Assembly: GCA_023395515.1 (NCBI GenBank)
Contig: JAEWZB010000070.1
Location: forward strand, 1 to 40,232
Length of the DNA stretch: 40,232 nt
Direction: 5' to 3'
From: Bacillota bacterium
Lineage (GTDB): Bacteria > Bacillota > Syntrophomonadia > Syntrophomonadales > Syntrophomonadaceae
Below the pieces are notes generated by a model. That model saw nothing but the letters and a program-made list of their open reading frames with translations. It did not search any database and was not told where the DNA came from. Position 1 is the first letter of the stretch; each line of letters opens with the position of its first letter. This document shows positions 15,356-24,046 of this stretch, piece after piece. The position numbers and the translations under genes were made by a program.

Positions 15356-15985
15356 ATGTTAGCAGACCAGAAAATTACTGAATTTATTGCCGACCTGGCT
15401 TCAGATTTGCCAGCTCCGGGAGGCGGAAGTGTAGCGGCATTATCGGGAGCTTTAGCGGCGGGCTTATTATCTATGGTATGTCATCTTACCATCGGGAAAA
15501 AAGGTTATGAAAGTGTAGACAGTCAAATGCAGGCCGCCTTAATTAAAAGTGATAACTTGCATAAGAAGTTAACTGGCTTAATAGATGAAGATACTGAGGC
15601 CTTTAATCAGCTAATGGCAACTTTTAAAATGCCTAAAGAATCAGATGAAGATAAAACCAAGAGAACGGCGGCGATTCAAACTGCTTATAAAAAAGCGGCT
15701 GATGTTCCCTTGGCCATAGCTGCTACCTGTCTGGAGGTTTTAGAACTGGGTCAAAGTATGGTAGCCTCAGCTAACACTAATGCTATCAGTGATATAGGAG
15801 TGGCAGCTTTAAACGGCTACGCGGCAGTTGAAAGCGGAGTAATGAATGTTTCTATTAATCTGCCTTCCATTAAAGATGAAGCCTATGTAGCAGAAAAAAG
15901 GCAAGAATTAGAAAAACTCTTAAGTGAAAGCCGGAAGATAAAAGATAATACTTATGAGGAAGTATACCGCATTATAAATAAATAG
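15356..15985 (+). CDS. fchA: Formiminotetrahydrofolate cyclodeaminase / methenyl-THF cyclohydrolase
   Basis: A 209-residue protein of the FTCD C-terminal family, which converts 5-formimino-THF to 5,10-methenyl-THF and ammonia; in Clostridia, relatives (FchA) also act as cyclohydrolase. It starts at ATG 15356 behind GGGGGGAAAG, 10 bases after ftcD. The signature PAPGGGSVAALSGALAAGLL is at residues 23-42, and IDEDTEAFNQLMATFKMP follows. ANTNAISDIGVAALNGYAAVESG near residue 140 is also typical. Mostly helical, soluble, normal length. It links to fhs at the end of the cluster through shared C1-folate intermediates. Confidence 0.88.
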   Translation: MLADQKITEFIADLASDLPAPGGGSVAALSGALAAGLLSMVCHLTIGKKGYESVDSQMQAALIKSDNLHKKLTGLIDEDTEAFNQLMATFKMPKESDEDKTKRTAAIQTAYKKAADVPLAIAATCLEVLELGQSMVASANTNAISDIGVAALNGYAAVESGVMNVSINLPSIKDEAYVAEKRQELEKLLSESRKIKDNTYEEVYRIINK

Positions 15986-16043
15986 TAATAAATATCTTTA
16001 AATGGGGAGAATTTAAAGTATTTATCCTTTTCGTAAATAGGGG

Positions 16044-16073
16044 ACAGGGTTAATCTTGTTGCCCTGTTTTTTT
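16044..16073 (+). terminator. Rho-independent terminator after fchA
   Basis: ACAGGG (16044-16049) pairs with CCCTGT (16062-16067) with a 12-base loop, followed by seven T residues. It separates ftcD-fchA from the grd operon. A second, GC-rich dyad (GGAGC near 16085 and GCTCC near 16105) follows before grdX. Confidence 0.72.
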
Positions 16074-16136
16074 ATTTAATTATGGGAGCGGGGCGCATAA
16101 GCCTGCTCCTTATTATTTTTCTGGAGGATATTAACG

Positions 16137-16526
16137 GTGACTAGAAATGAAATTTTAATAATAACTAATAATCCTATGGTTAAAAATATAAGTGATGTAA
16201 AAATAGCTCCAGTGGGAAATAGTAATAAAAACGCGGTATATTATGAAGTTCTAAATTACCTTGCTCAGGGTCATCCCTTATTATCTCATCCCTTAGCTGG
16301 AAGTGTAAAACCTAATCAGAACCCATACCGCTCCATCATAGTAGGCAAAGAGGCAGGTGAATTCAGGCAGCAGGATTATCAAACTATGGAAAGTTGTTTA
16401 CTACAAGTCGAAAAAATGAGTACCGAGGATTATTTAATTCAGCAAAATGAATGGACAGATGATTTACAGATGATGGATCAAGAATTATTAATTATGGCTC
16501 TTAACTCATTATGTGAAAGTAGGTGA
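16137..16526 (+). CDS. grdX: GrdX protein of the glycine reductase operon
   Basis: A 129-residue protein of unknown biochemical role that heads grd operons. It starts at GTG 16137 behind TGGAGG (16122-16127). It opens TRNEILIITNNPMVKN and includes GHPLLSHPLAGSVKPNQNPYRSI, a run typical of GrdX. It is soluble, without cysteine pairs or membrane segments. The stop TGA overlaps the GTG of trxB (GTGA), so the two are coupled. The gene name follows from sequence pattern and perfect operon context. Confidence 0.88.
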   Translation: MTRNEILIITNNPMVKNISDVKIAPVGNSNKNAVYYEVLNYLAQGHPLLSHPLAGSVKPNQNPYRSIIVGKEAGEFRQQDYQTMESCLLQVEKMSTEDYLIQQNEWTDDLQMMDQELLIMALNSLCESR

Positions 16527-17746
16527 AGGATATAAAAATCTATGATTTGTTAATATTGGGCGGAGGCCCGGCCGGTTTAGCTGCGGCCATGTATGGAGCC
16601 AGAGCCCGTATGGAAACCGGGGTTATTGAAAAAGGCAAACCTGGGGGACAAGCGGCTACCACTGAAGATCTGGAAAATTATCCGGGATTTGGACGGGGCA
16701 CTACCGGACCGGGGCTTACTCAAGCTATGGCTGATCATGCTATTGATTTTGGGGCCGAGCTTATAAAAGACATGATTATTTCATTTGATTTAAAGGCTAA
16801 CCCTAAGAGGATTACGGGTAAAAAAGGAGATTATTACGCTAAAGCAGTTATTTATGCTTTAGGGGCTGATCCTAGAATGTTAATGGTTCCGGGAGAAGGG
16901 AAGTTAAGAGGTAAAGGGGTGAGCTACTGCGCGACTTGTGATGCTGATTTATTTGAAGAATTAGATGTAATAGTAGTGGGCAGTGGAGATGCGGCCATAG
17001 AGGAAGCTGAATATCTTACTAAATTTGCCGAAAATGTTACGGTTATTGTTATTCATGAAGAAGGTAAGGTTGATGCTAACCGGGTTTCAGCCGAAAGAGC
17101 TTTTAGAAATCCTAAACTAAGCTGGGTGTGGAATTCAACGGTTAAGAGCATAAATGGGGATGAGTTAGTTGAGAGTGTTACTTTAAAAAATATAAAAACC
17201 GGGGAAGAATCTGAATTTCCTGTTAATGGAGTTTTTGTGTTTATCGGAACTGTTCCTAAAACTGATTTACTGCAAGGTGAATTAGAAGTTTCTCCTCATG
17301 GTTATATAATAACCGATGAAAAAATGGCGACTAATATTGAAGGAGTTTTTGCAGCCGGTGATGTACGGGATAAGTATTTAAGACAAGTGGTAACTGCGGC
17401 GGCCGATGGTGCTATTGCGGCTGTTGCCGCCGAAAAGTATGTACATGAAACAGAATTATGGGATAAAGAGGTAATTAATGCCGATAAACCAGTACTAGTT
17501 GCCTATTATAATCCTACCGACATGCCGGGAACGGAGAAGATAGGAATAGTTGACCAGTTTGTAAGAGATAATAATGCCAGATTATCCTTAGTAAAAGTTG
17601 ACGCAACCAGAAACGAATTGGTAGAGAGAAGATATGGCATAGATTTAAGTGAGCTGCCCTTAGTGCAGTTATTTGAAAAAGGAGAAATAAAGGCAACTAT
17701 TAGTGAAATAAGTGAGGATAAATTAAAGACAATTACCAAAATATAA
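16523..17746 (+). CDS. trxB: Thioredoxin reductase (glycine reductase operon), with C-terminal thioredoxin-fold extension
   Basis: A 407-residue flavoprotein that passes electrons from NAD(P)H through FAD to TrxA. The FAD motif GGGPAGLAA is near residues 13-21, GKPGGQAATTEDLENYPGF near 40-60, and the redox pair C136-A-T-C139 lies in YCATCDADLF. The nucleotide motif VVGSGDAAIEEAEYL is near 153, and AAGDVRDKYLRQVVTAAADG near 280 closes the core. Standard reductases end at about 310-320 residues; this one adds about 90 residues with a thioredoxin-like pattern (KPVLVAYYNPTDMPGTEKIG ... LPLVQLFEKGEIKATISE) but no CxxC. GTG start overlaps the grdX stop. Confidence 0.9.
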   Translation: MKDIKIYDLLILGGGPAGLAAAMYGARARMETGVIEKGKPGGQAATTEDLENYPGFGRGTTGPGLTQAMADHAIDFGAELIKDMIISFDLKANPKRITGKKGDYYAKAVIYALGADPRMLMVPGEGKLRGKGVSYCATCDADLFEELDVIVVGSGDAAIEEAEYLTKFAENVTVIVIHEEGKVDANRVSAERAFRNPKLSWVWNSTVKSINGDELVESVTLKNIKTGEESEFPVNGVFVFIGTVPKTDLLQGELEVSPHGYIITDEKMATNIEGVFAAGDVRDKYLRQVVTAAADGAIAAVAAEKYVHETELWDKEVINADKPVLVAYYNPTDMPGTEKIGIVDQFVRDNNARLSLVKVDATRNELVERRYGIDLSELPLVQLFEKGEIKATISEISEDKLKTITKI

Positions 17747-17765
17747 GCTAAAAGGAGTGATGGAG

Positions 17766-18083
17766 ATGATTCAAGTCCATAAAGAAAATTTTGAAGCAGA
17801 AGTTTTACAGGCCTCAGGAGTAGTTTTAGTAGATTGGTGGGGGCCCAAATGTGAACGCTGTTTAGAACTAATGCCATATGTGGAAGAACTAGCGGAAAAA
17901 TATAAAGATAAGGTTAAGTTTTGCTCCTGTGATACTTCAGGGAACCGCAGGTTAGCTATAAGTCAGAAGGTATTAGGTTTGCCCGCTATTTTATTTTATA
18001 AAGACGGAGTAAAGATTGATGAGTTATCCGGTCAGGAAATAATGCCTGAGGATATAGAAGAAAAAATAAAAAAACATGCTTAA
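17766..18083 (+). CDS. trxA: Thioredoxin of the glycine reductase system
   Basis: A 105-residue thioredoxin that reduces selenoprotein A (GrdA) or component B during turnover. The start ATG 17766 is eight bases after AAAGGAG; an ATG at 17760 is too close to it. Pattern: VVLVDWWGPKCERCLELMP with redox cysteines C29 and C32 (CERC), then FCSCDTSGNRRLA with two more cysteines, and the cis-Pro region GLPAILFYKDG. The usual WCGPC motif is changed: the cysteine pair is shifted and reads CERC. Grd-linked thioredoxins are known to depart from WCGPC, so this fits the operon rather than general redox use. Confidence 0.9.
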   Translation: MIQVHKENFEAEVLQASGVVLVDWWGPKCERCLELMPYVEELAEKYKDKVKFCSCDTSGNRRLAISQKVLGLPAILFYKDGVKIDELSGQEIMPEDIEEKIKKHA

Positions 18084-18103
18084 GTAGTCAGGAGGAAATT
18101 TTA

Positions 18104-19387
18104 ATGCACTTAGAACTTGGCCATATTTATGTCAAAGATGTTAAATTGGGGGATAAAACCGAATTTAAGAATGGCACGGTCTATATTAATAAAGCCGGGT
18201 TATTAGATTATATTCAAGATGAGAGGCTAATTAAAGTTGATATTGATATAGTCAAGCCTGGTGATTCGGTAAGAATTTGTCCGGTTAAGGATGTAATAGA
18301 ACCCCGGGTTAAGATTTCAGGTTCAGGGCATGTTTTTCCTGGTTATTTTGGCAATGTAGAAATGGTAGGAACAGGGGTAACTCATGTTCTAAAAGGTATG
18401 ACCGTTCTGACCGTAGGCAATATAGTCGGTTTCCAGGAAGGGATAATTGACATGACCGGGCCGGGGGCCCTTTATACCCCCTTTGCCCAGACTATAAATG
18501 TGGTGATTTTAGCTGATAAAGCCCCCGGCTTAAAACAGCACGAGCATGAAGATGCTTTAAGGCATTTGGGACTAAAAGCCGCTAAGTATATTGCGGAGGC
18601 GGCCCGGGAGGTAAAGCCTGATGAAGTAAAAATATATGGGGCTAAAAGCTTTGCCCAAGGGTTACAGGAATTTCCCCATTTGCCTAAGGTAGCCTATGTT
18701 TATATGCTGCAAAGTCAAGGTCTAATGCATGACACGTACCTTTATGGGGTAGATGTGAAAAAAATTCTGCCTACGCTCTTATATCCTACCGAAGTAATGG
18801 ATGGAGCCATAATCAGTGGCAACTGTGTATCGGCTTGTGACAAGAATACTACTTATCATCATCAAAACAATCCTATTATCGAAGATTTATGGGCCCGGCA
18901 CGGCCAGGACTACAATTTCATCGGGGTAGTAGTAACTAATGAAAATGTTACCTTGATGGATAAGGAACGCAGTTCCAATTATACGGCTAAGTTAGTTAAA
19001 GGCTTGGGAGTAGATGGGGTAATTATCAGTGAAGAAGGTTTTGGCAACCCTGATGCCGACTTAATCATGAATTGCCGTAAGCTTGAAGCAGCAGGTATTA
19101 AAACGGTTTTAGTCACAGATGAATATGCCGGTAGGGATGGAGCTTCGCAATCATTAGCTGATGGAGATAAAGCGGCTGATGCCGTAATAAGTGGAGGCAA
19201 TGCTAATGAAATAATTGTTTTACCCAAGCTTAACCGGGTAATTGGGTATGTAGGGGCAGTTAATGTAATAGCAGGCGGTTTTGCCGAATCATTAGCTGAT
19301 GATGGTTCTATCACCGTAGAAATTCAAGCTATTACCGGGGCTACTAATGAATTAGGTTTCAATAAAATGGGAGCAATAGGATTATAA
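18104..19387 (+). CDS. grdE: Glycine reductase component B, GrdE proprotein (alpha/beta subunits)
   Basis: A 427-residue proprotein. Known GrdE is cleaved autocatalytically at an Asn-Cys site to give two subunits, with the new N-terminus converted to the carbonyl (pyruvoyl-like) group that binds glycine as a Schiff base. The site is visible as SGNCVSACDKNTTYHHQNN, with Cys241. Other typical stretches: SGSGHVFPGYFGN, TGPGALYTPFAQTINVV and ITGATNELGFNKMGAIGL at the C-terminus. CAGGAGG precedes ATG 18104. It forms component B with GrdB and lies directly before grdA. Confidence 0.93.
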   Translation: MHLELGHIYVKDVKLGDKTEFKNGTVYINKAGLLDYIQDERLIKVDIDIVKPGDSVRICPVKDVIEPRVKISGSGHVFPGYFGNVEMVGTGVTHVLKGMTVLTVGNIVGFQEGIIDMTGPGALYTPFAQTINVVILADKAPGLKQHEHEDALRHLGLKAAKYIAEAAREVKPDEVKIYGAKSFAQGLQEFPHLPKVAYVYMLQSQGLMHDTYLYGVDVKKILPTLLYPTEVMDGAIISGNCVSACDKNTTYHHQNNPIIEDLWARHGQDYNFIGVVVTNENVTLMDKERSSNYTAKLVKGLGVDGVIISEEGFGNPDADLIMNCRKLEAAGIKTVLVTDEYAGRDGASQSLADGDKAADAVISGGNANEIIVLPKLNRVIGYVGAVNVIAGGFAESLADDGSITVEIQAITGATNELGFNKMGAIGL

Positions 19388-19405
19388 AAAGAAAGGATGA
19401 TTTAA

Positions 19406-19873
19406 ATGGTTAATAAAGAGTTTTTTGCGGATAAAAAAGTATGTATTTTAGGAGACAGAGATGGAATTCCCGGTCCGGCTATTGCCGAATGTATGCAAAC
19501 TATTGGCGGGGATATTATCTTTACCAGTACCGAGTGTTTTGTCTGAACTGCAGCCGGGGCCATGGACATGGCCAATCAAGCCAGAATTAAAGAAATAGCC
19601 GAAAAATATGGGCCAGAAAATGTAGCAGTAATTTTAGGCGGGGCTGAAGCGGAATCAGCCGGACTAACTGCGGAAACAGTATTAATAGGTGATCCTACTT
19701 TTGCCGGCCCTTTGACTAATGTTAAGCTAGGGCTTCCTGTTTATCATATTTTTGAGTTAAAAGAATTAATAGAACCACAAGTTTACGAAGATCAGATTAG
19801 CATGATGGAAATGGTTGTGGAAGTAGATGACATTATTACTGAAATGCAAAATATAAGAGAGCAAAGCAGCTAA
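19406..19873 (+). CDS. grdA: Glycine reductase selenoprotein A (selenocysteine at TGA 19544)
   Basis: A 155-residue selenoprotein when the in-frame TGA at 19544-19546 is read as selenocysteine (residue 47). The motif is ECFVU followed by TAAGAMDMANQ, the GrdA signature with Cys-Phe-Val-Sec. The sequence before it (KKVCILGDRDGIPGPAIAEC) and after it (GPENVAVILGGAEAESAG; DPTFAGPLTNVKLGLPVYHI) matches the family over normal length. GrdA takes the carboxymethyl group from component B as a selenoether and delivers it to component C. ATG 19406 follows GAAAGGATGA. Automated callers often cut this gene at the TGA, leaving only the downstream part from about 19562. Confidence 0.95.
19547..19573 (+). 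promoter_or_regulatory. Bacterial SECIS-like hairpin in grdA
   Basis: Right after the TGA, GGCCAT (19558-19563) pairs with ATGGCC (19568-19573) around the loop GGAC. The loop starts 18 bases past the stop-like codon and its first two bases are G, as expected for bacterial SECIS elements bound by SelB. Confidence 0.7.
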
Positions 19874-19899
19874 GCATTATTTGAAGGAGATGGGTAAAT

Positions 19900-21207
19900 A
19901 TGGCGGAGATTCGGGTAGTCCACTACTTGAATCAGTTTTTTGGTCAAATAGGTGGTGAAGAAAAAGCTGATATAACCCCCTTAAGCCAAGCAGGAGCAGT
20001 AGGACCCGGAACGGCATTGGAGGCCGCTTTAGAGCCTGATATGAAAATCGTAGGTACAGTCATATGTGGTGATAGCTATTTTAATGAAAATTTAGCCCCA
20101 GCCACTGAGCAAGTAGTGGATATGATTGCCAGTTTTAACCCCGACCTTTTAATAGCGGGCCCCGGTTTTAATGCGGGAAGATATGGTATGGCTTGCGGGG
20201 CGGTATGTAAAGCAGTTAAGGAAAAGCTTAATATCCCGGTAGTTACCGGCTTATATGAAGAAAATCCGGGAGCCGATATGTTTAAAAAGGACATTTATAT
20301 TATAAAGACCGGTAATTCCGCCGCGCAAATGCGTAAAGCTATTCCGGCTCTGGCTAAGTTGGGGGCCAAGTTAGCAAAGCATCAGCCTATAGGCAGCCCG
20401 GAAGAAGAAGGTTATCTGCCCCGGGGGATTCGTAAGAATGTCTTGCATGATAAAAGAGGTTCTGCCCGGGCGGTAGATATGTTAATCCAGAAGTTAACCG
20501 GACAAAAGTATGCTACCGAATATCCTATGCCTGTATTTGACCGAGTTACGCCCCGGCCCGGAGTTAAGAATATAAATACCGCTAAGATAGCCCTAGTCAC
20601 TTCCGGGGGAATTGTACCGAAAGGTAATCCTGACCGGATTGAATCATCTAGTGCTTCCAAGTTTGGCCGCTATAATATTGCCGGAGTTAAGGATTTAACG
20701 GAGGCCACTTATGAGACTGCCCATGGCGGTTATGATCCGGTCTATGCTAACCAGAATGCGGATCGGGTATTACCGGTAGATGTTTTAAGAGAATTGGAAC
20801 AGGAAGGTGCCATTGGCAGCCTGCACCAGGTTTTTTATAGTACGGTAGGTAATGGTACTTCGGTAGCTAATTCCAAAAAATATGCCCATGAAATTGGAGA
20901 AGAACTTAAACGCGAAAATGTAGATGCCATTATTTTAACTTCGACCTGAGGTACTTGTACCCGTTGCGGTGCAACGATGATAAAAGAATTAGAGGATGTA
21001 GTTGATGTACCGGCGGTGCATATTTGTACGGTGGTTCCTATTTCCAAAACCGTAGGAGCTAATAGAATTGTGCCGGCGGTAGCTATTCCTTATCCCCTTG
21101 GTAATCCGGCTTTAGAGGAAAAAGAAGAAAAAGCTTTAAGAAAGAATTTAGTTTTACAGGCTTTAAAAGCTTTAGAGACCGATGTCAGTGAACAAACGGT
21201 TTTTTAG
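19900..21207 (+). CDS. grdB: Glycine reductase component B, selenoprotein GrdB (selenocysteine at TGA 20947)
   Basis: A 435-residue selenoprotein if the in-frame TGA at 20947-20949 is decoded as selenocysteine, residue 350. The redox motif reads TST-Sec-GTCTRCGATMIKE, i.e. Sec-x-x-Cys, the GrdB hallmark. The N-terminal region RVVHYLNQFFGQIGGEEKAD and the substrate-type region ALVTSGGIVPKGNPDRIESS also fit. GrdB binds GrdE to form component B, which activates glycine and passes the carboxymethyl group to GrdA. ATG 19900 follows GAAGGAGATG. It ends with KALETDVSEQTVF before a repeat-rich gap of 120 bases ahead of grdC. Confidence 0.95.
20950..20976 (+). promoter_or_regulatory. Bacterial SECIS-like hairpin in grdB
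   Basis: CGTTGC (20962-20967) pairs with GCAACG (20971-20976) around loop GGT. The loop begins 19 bases past the TGA at 20947-20949 and starts with GG. The geometry is almost the same as in grdA although the stem sequences differ. Confidence 0.7.
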
Positions 21208-21211
21208 AGAT

Positions 21212-21290
21212 AAGACGTGAGACGTAAAATGTAAAACGTGTAGGGGCGACCTGTGGTCGCCCGCTGGAACAGGGAAAGGTTCTCTGTTCC
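21212..21290 (+). repeat. Intergenic repeat block between grdB and grdC with two hairpins
   Basis: Degenerate short repeats of GACGTGA/GACGTAA type (about 21212-21240) precede the 8-bp perfect hairpin GGGCGACC-tgt-GGTCGCCC (21244-21262). A second stem GGAACAGGGA with TCTCTGTTCC (21266-21275 with 21281-21290, one mismatch) follows. The block resembles dispersed intergenic elements of Clostridia. It could weaken read-through or set the ratio of grdB to grdC, but has no long T run. Confidence 0.55.
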
Positions 21291-21327
21291 CTTTCATTAA
21301 TTAAAATTAAAAAGGAGGTAGTTGCTC

Positions 21328-22875
21328 TTGAATTATCCAGTAATAAAGGCATCTGCATATGTATTGATACACGCTCCCAATATATTGCTAGAACATGGAA
21401 CCACCATTACTTCGGAAAAGTTTCATAATCCTGAATCAGAATATTTGCAGGTTCTGACTCATAACTTAAGAACATTTGAGCAAGCGGTTGACTATGCACC
21501 AAATCAGGTGTACATAGGCAATATGTCTCCGGCTGAGCTTGATAATACCCCGGGGCCTTGGTATGAAAACCTGGTAAATGGTAACAAAGAAGGACGCCGA
21601 GGTGAAATTTTAGCGGAAGAAGAATTTTACGCCTTATTAAAAATAGCGGACAGTTTTAATTTAGTAGAATTAACCCCTGATTTTGCCGCCTCGGTTAAAG
21701 GCAATATACAAAGTAAAAATCTATTTAGTGCCAAACATTTAGCTGCTTTAGATAAAACCAAAGATATAAAGGAAATAGAAAGCCTGGTTTCCTCGGGTCG
21801 TGCTGATGGTTTGTACTTAAACAGGGTATTAGTGGGCTGCGTTAGAGAAGCTCATGAAACTGATCCTAATTTAAATGCCCATGTGGTATTTGAAAACTTA
21901 GTAGCTAAAGCTTCGGGAGTTTTAGCTATGGCTAACCTATTTAAAAAGCATAATATTGATGCGGGGGAAATTGATTATATTATTGAAACTTCGGAAGAAG
22001 CCATTGGAGATATGAATCAAAGGGGTGGGGGAAATTTAGCTAAAGCCGTAGGGGAAATTGCCGGCTGCAGTAATGCAACCGGGGCCGATGTTCGAGGTTT
22101 TTGTGCCGCTCCCGCCCATGGTATTTTAAATGCGTGTGCATTAGTACAGGCCGGAATATTTAAGAATGTGGTAGTTATGGCCGGTGGTTCGTCAGCTAAA
22201 TTAGGTATGAACAGCCGTGACCATGTTAAAAAGAATATTCCGGTTTTAGAAGATATGATAGCAGGATATGCGGTATTAATCAGCGAAAATGATGGACAAA
22301 GCCCGGTAGTTAGAACCGATATCGTAGGCAAGCATAAAATCGCTTCCGGCTCTTCCCCGCAAGCGGTAATCCAAGCTATCGTAGTTGATCCCCTGGAAAA
22401 GAATGATATGAAAATAACTGATATAGATGTATTTGCCCCCGAGCTGCAAAACCCGGAGATAACAGTTCCGGCTGGTGCCGGAGATGTGCCTATGGCTAAT
22501 TATAAAATGATAGGGGCTATGGCAGTTAAACGGGGAGAAATTGAAAAAGCTGATTTAATGAGCTTTGCCTCCCAGCATGGGGTAACCGGTTTTGCTCCTA
22601 CCCAAGGCCATATCCCTTCAGGTGTGCCTATGATAGGACATATATGTGATGCTATCCAAAACGGACAAATGACCAGAGCTATGCTGATTGGTAAAGGCAG
22701 TTTGTTCTTAGGCCGCATGACCGACTTATTTGATGGTCTAAGCTTTATTATCGAAAAAAATAAGGGGGAAAATATCACTGCAAGTGCGGGTAACACGGAA
22801 GAATTCAAGCAAGAAATAAGAGAGTTAATAGCTAAAGCTATGCAAGATGTAGCAGAAGCTTTGACTAGGAGGTGA
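21328..22875 (+). CDS. grdC: Glycine reductase component C, GrdC (KAS III-like)
   Basis: A 515-residue protein of the ketoacyl-synthase-like family in component C, which with GrdD releases acetyl phosphate from the carboxymethylselenoether of GrdA. Start TTG 21328 lies eight bases after AAAGGAGGT; TTG 21322 is too near that site. N-terminus NYPVIKASAYVLIHAPNILLEHGTT, then ADGLYLNRVLVGCVREAHETDPNLN, IIETSEEAIGDMNQRGGGNLAKA and GADVRGFCAAPAHGILNACALVQ with a candidate active cysteine near residue 258. The size fits GrdC. grdD starts 5 bases after its stop. Confidence 0.93.
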   Translation: MNYPVIKASAYVLIHAPNILLEHGTTITSEKFHNPESEYLQVLTHNLRTFEQAVDYAPNQVYIGNMSPAELDNTPGPWYENLVNGNKEGRRGEILAEEEFYALLKIADSFNLVELTPDFAASVKGNIQSKNLFSAKHLAALDKTKDIKEIESLVSSGRADGLYLNRVLVGCVREAHETDPNLNAHVVFENLVAKASGVLAMANLFKKHNIDAGEIDYIIETSEEAIGDMNQRGGGNLAKAVGEIAGCSNATGADVRGFCAAPAHGILNACALVQAGIFKNVVVMAGGSSAKLGMNSRDHVKKNIPVLEDMIAGYAVLISENDGQSPVVRTDIVGKHKIASGSSPQAVIQAIVVDPLEKNDMKITDIDVFAPELQNPEITVPAGAGDVPMANYKMIGAMAVKRGEIEKADLMSFASQHGVTGFAPTQGHIPSGVPMIGHICDAIQNGQMTRAMLIGKGSLFLGRMTDLFDGLSFIIEKNKGENITASAGNTEEFKQEIRELIAKAMQDVAEALTRR

Positions 22876-22880
22876 TATAA

Positions 22881-24023
22881 ATGAAAGATTTTTCACCTCA
22901 GGAGTTAGCCGCCCAAGTTTTCTCGGAAACTGCTACCATGTTATTAACGGGAGCCACCCGGCCCCAAGTTAAGGTGGCCCTTACTACTTTTGGCAGTGAA
23001 ATACCTAGTCAGGATCTTATTCAAGCTGCTTATGATGCTATGGCTGAAGACGCTGCTTTAGAAGTAGTCTTAATCGGGCCTAAAACCGCAACTCATTTAG
23101 AACAACATGAAGCTGATAATGAAGAAGCCGTTCATCATATTTTAGAAGAACTATTAGATAAAAAAGCTATCGATGGGGTAGTAACTATGCATTACCCTTT
23201 TCCGATCGGGGTAGCTACCGTAGGTAAAGTGATTACTCCGGCCCGGTGTAAAAAAATGTATATTGCTACTACTACCGGAACTAGTGATACTAACCGCATA
23301 CAAGCTATGGTAAAGAACGCTGTCTACGGTATAGCTGCGGCTAAAGCAGATGGCAACCCAAATCCTACGGTAGGAATACTAAATATTGAAGGAGCCCGCC
23401 AAGTAGAAAGACACTTGAATATTATGCGCAGTAAAGGCTATAGTTTTAGTTGGGGAGCATCAAAGCGAATTGATGGTGGACAGATCCTACGAGGAAATGA
23501 TTTAATATTGGGTAGTGTAGATGTATTGGTAACAGATACCCTTACTGGTAATGTTTTAATGAAGCTGTTTAGTTCTTTTAATAGTGGCGGTGATTATGAA
23601 ACTGTAGGTTATGGATATGGGCCAGGCATCGGAGAAAATTTTGACCGGCTCATATTTATAATTTCCCGGGCCTCAGGTACTCCTGTAGTAGCTAATGCTA
23701 TTAAATACTGTGCGGCCATGGTTAGAGGAAAACTGGCTTCAGTTAGACAAACCGAAATCAAGGCGGCTATTAAAGCCGGATGGCAGGTAGAAGTTCCTAA
23801 GGCTCCGGAAAAGGAAGAGGAAATCACCAGTCCGCCGGAAAAAGTTACCGATGCTCAAATAGCCGGGATTGATATACTGGAAATTGATGATGCAGTTAAG
23901 GCTTTATGGAAAAATAAAATCTATGCGGCCAGCGGAATGGGATGTACCGGACCTATAATTCTTGTAGCAGCAGAAGATCAAAATAAGTCTATAGAGGTTC
24001 TTAAAGCAAATCAATATATTTAA
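22881..24023 (+). CDS. grdD: Glycine reductase component C, GrdD (PlsX-like)
   Basis: A 380-residue PlsX-like subunit of component C. Known GrdD carries a cysteine that is acetylated before phosphorolysis to acetyl phosphate; here the matching residue is Cys355 in SGMGCTGPIILVA. Other fragments: ARPQVKVALTTFGSEIPSQ-like start, GVVTMHYPFPIGVATVGKV, NPTVGILNIEGARQVERHL and LGSVDVLVTDTLTGNVLMKL. A clear ribosome site (GGAGGTGATATAA) overlaps the end of grdC. The product works in the cytoplasm with GrdC. fhs follows 23 bases later on the same strand. Confidence 0.93.
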   Translation: MKDFSPQELAAQVFSETATMLLTGATRPQVKVALTTFGSEIPSQDLIQAAYDAMAEDAALEVVLIGPKTATHLEQHEADNEEAVHHILEELLDKKAIDGVVTMHYPFPIGVATVGKVITPARCKKMYIATTTGTSDTNRIQAMVKNAVYGIAAAKADGNPNPTVGILNIEGARQVERHLNIMRSKGYSFSWGASKRIDGGQILRGNDLILGSVDVLVTDTLTGNVLMKLFSSFNSGGDYETVGYGYGPGIGENFDRLIFIISRASGTPVVANAIKYCAAMVRGKLASVRQTEIKAAIKAGWQVEVPKAPEKEEEITSPPEKVTDAQIAGIDILEIDDAVKALWKNKIYAASGMGCTGPIILVAAEDQNKSIEVLKANQYI

Positions 24024-24046
24024 GAAAAGATTGAAGGAGGATTTTA

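Noticed and set aside
19562..19873. Separate 103-residue gene after a TGA
   Set aside because: It is the second part of grdA; the TGA fits the conserved selenocysteine position and a SECIS-like hairpin follows.
20977..21207. Separate 76-residue gene after a TGA
   Set aside because: It is the C-terminal part of grdB beyond the selenocysteine codon, without its own ribosome site.
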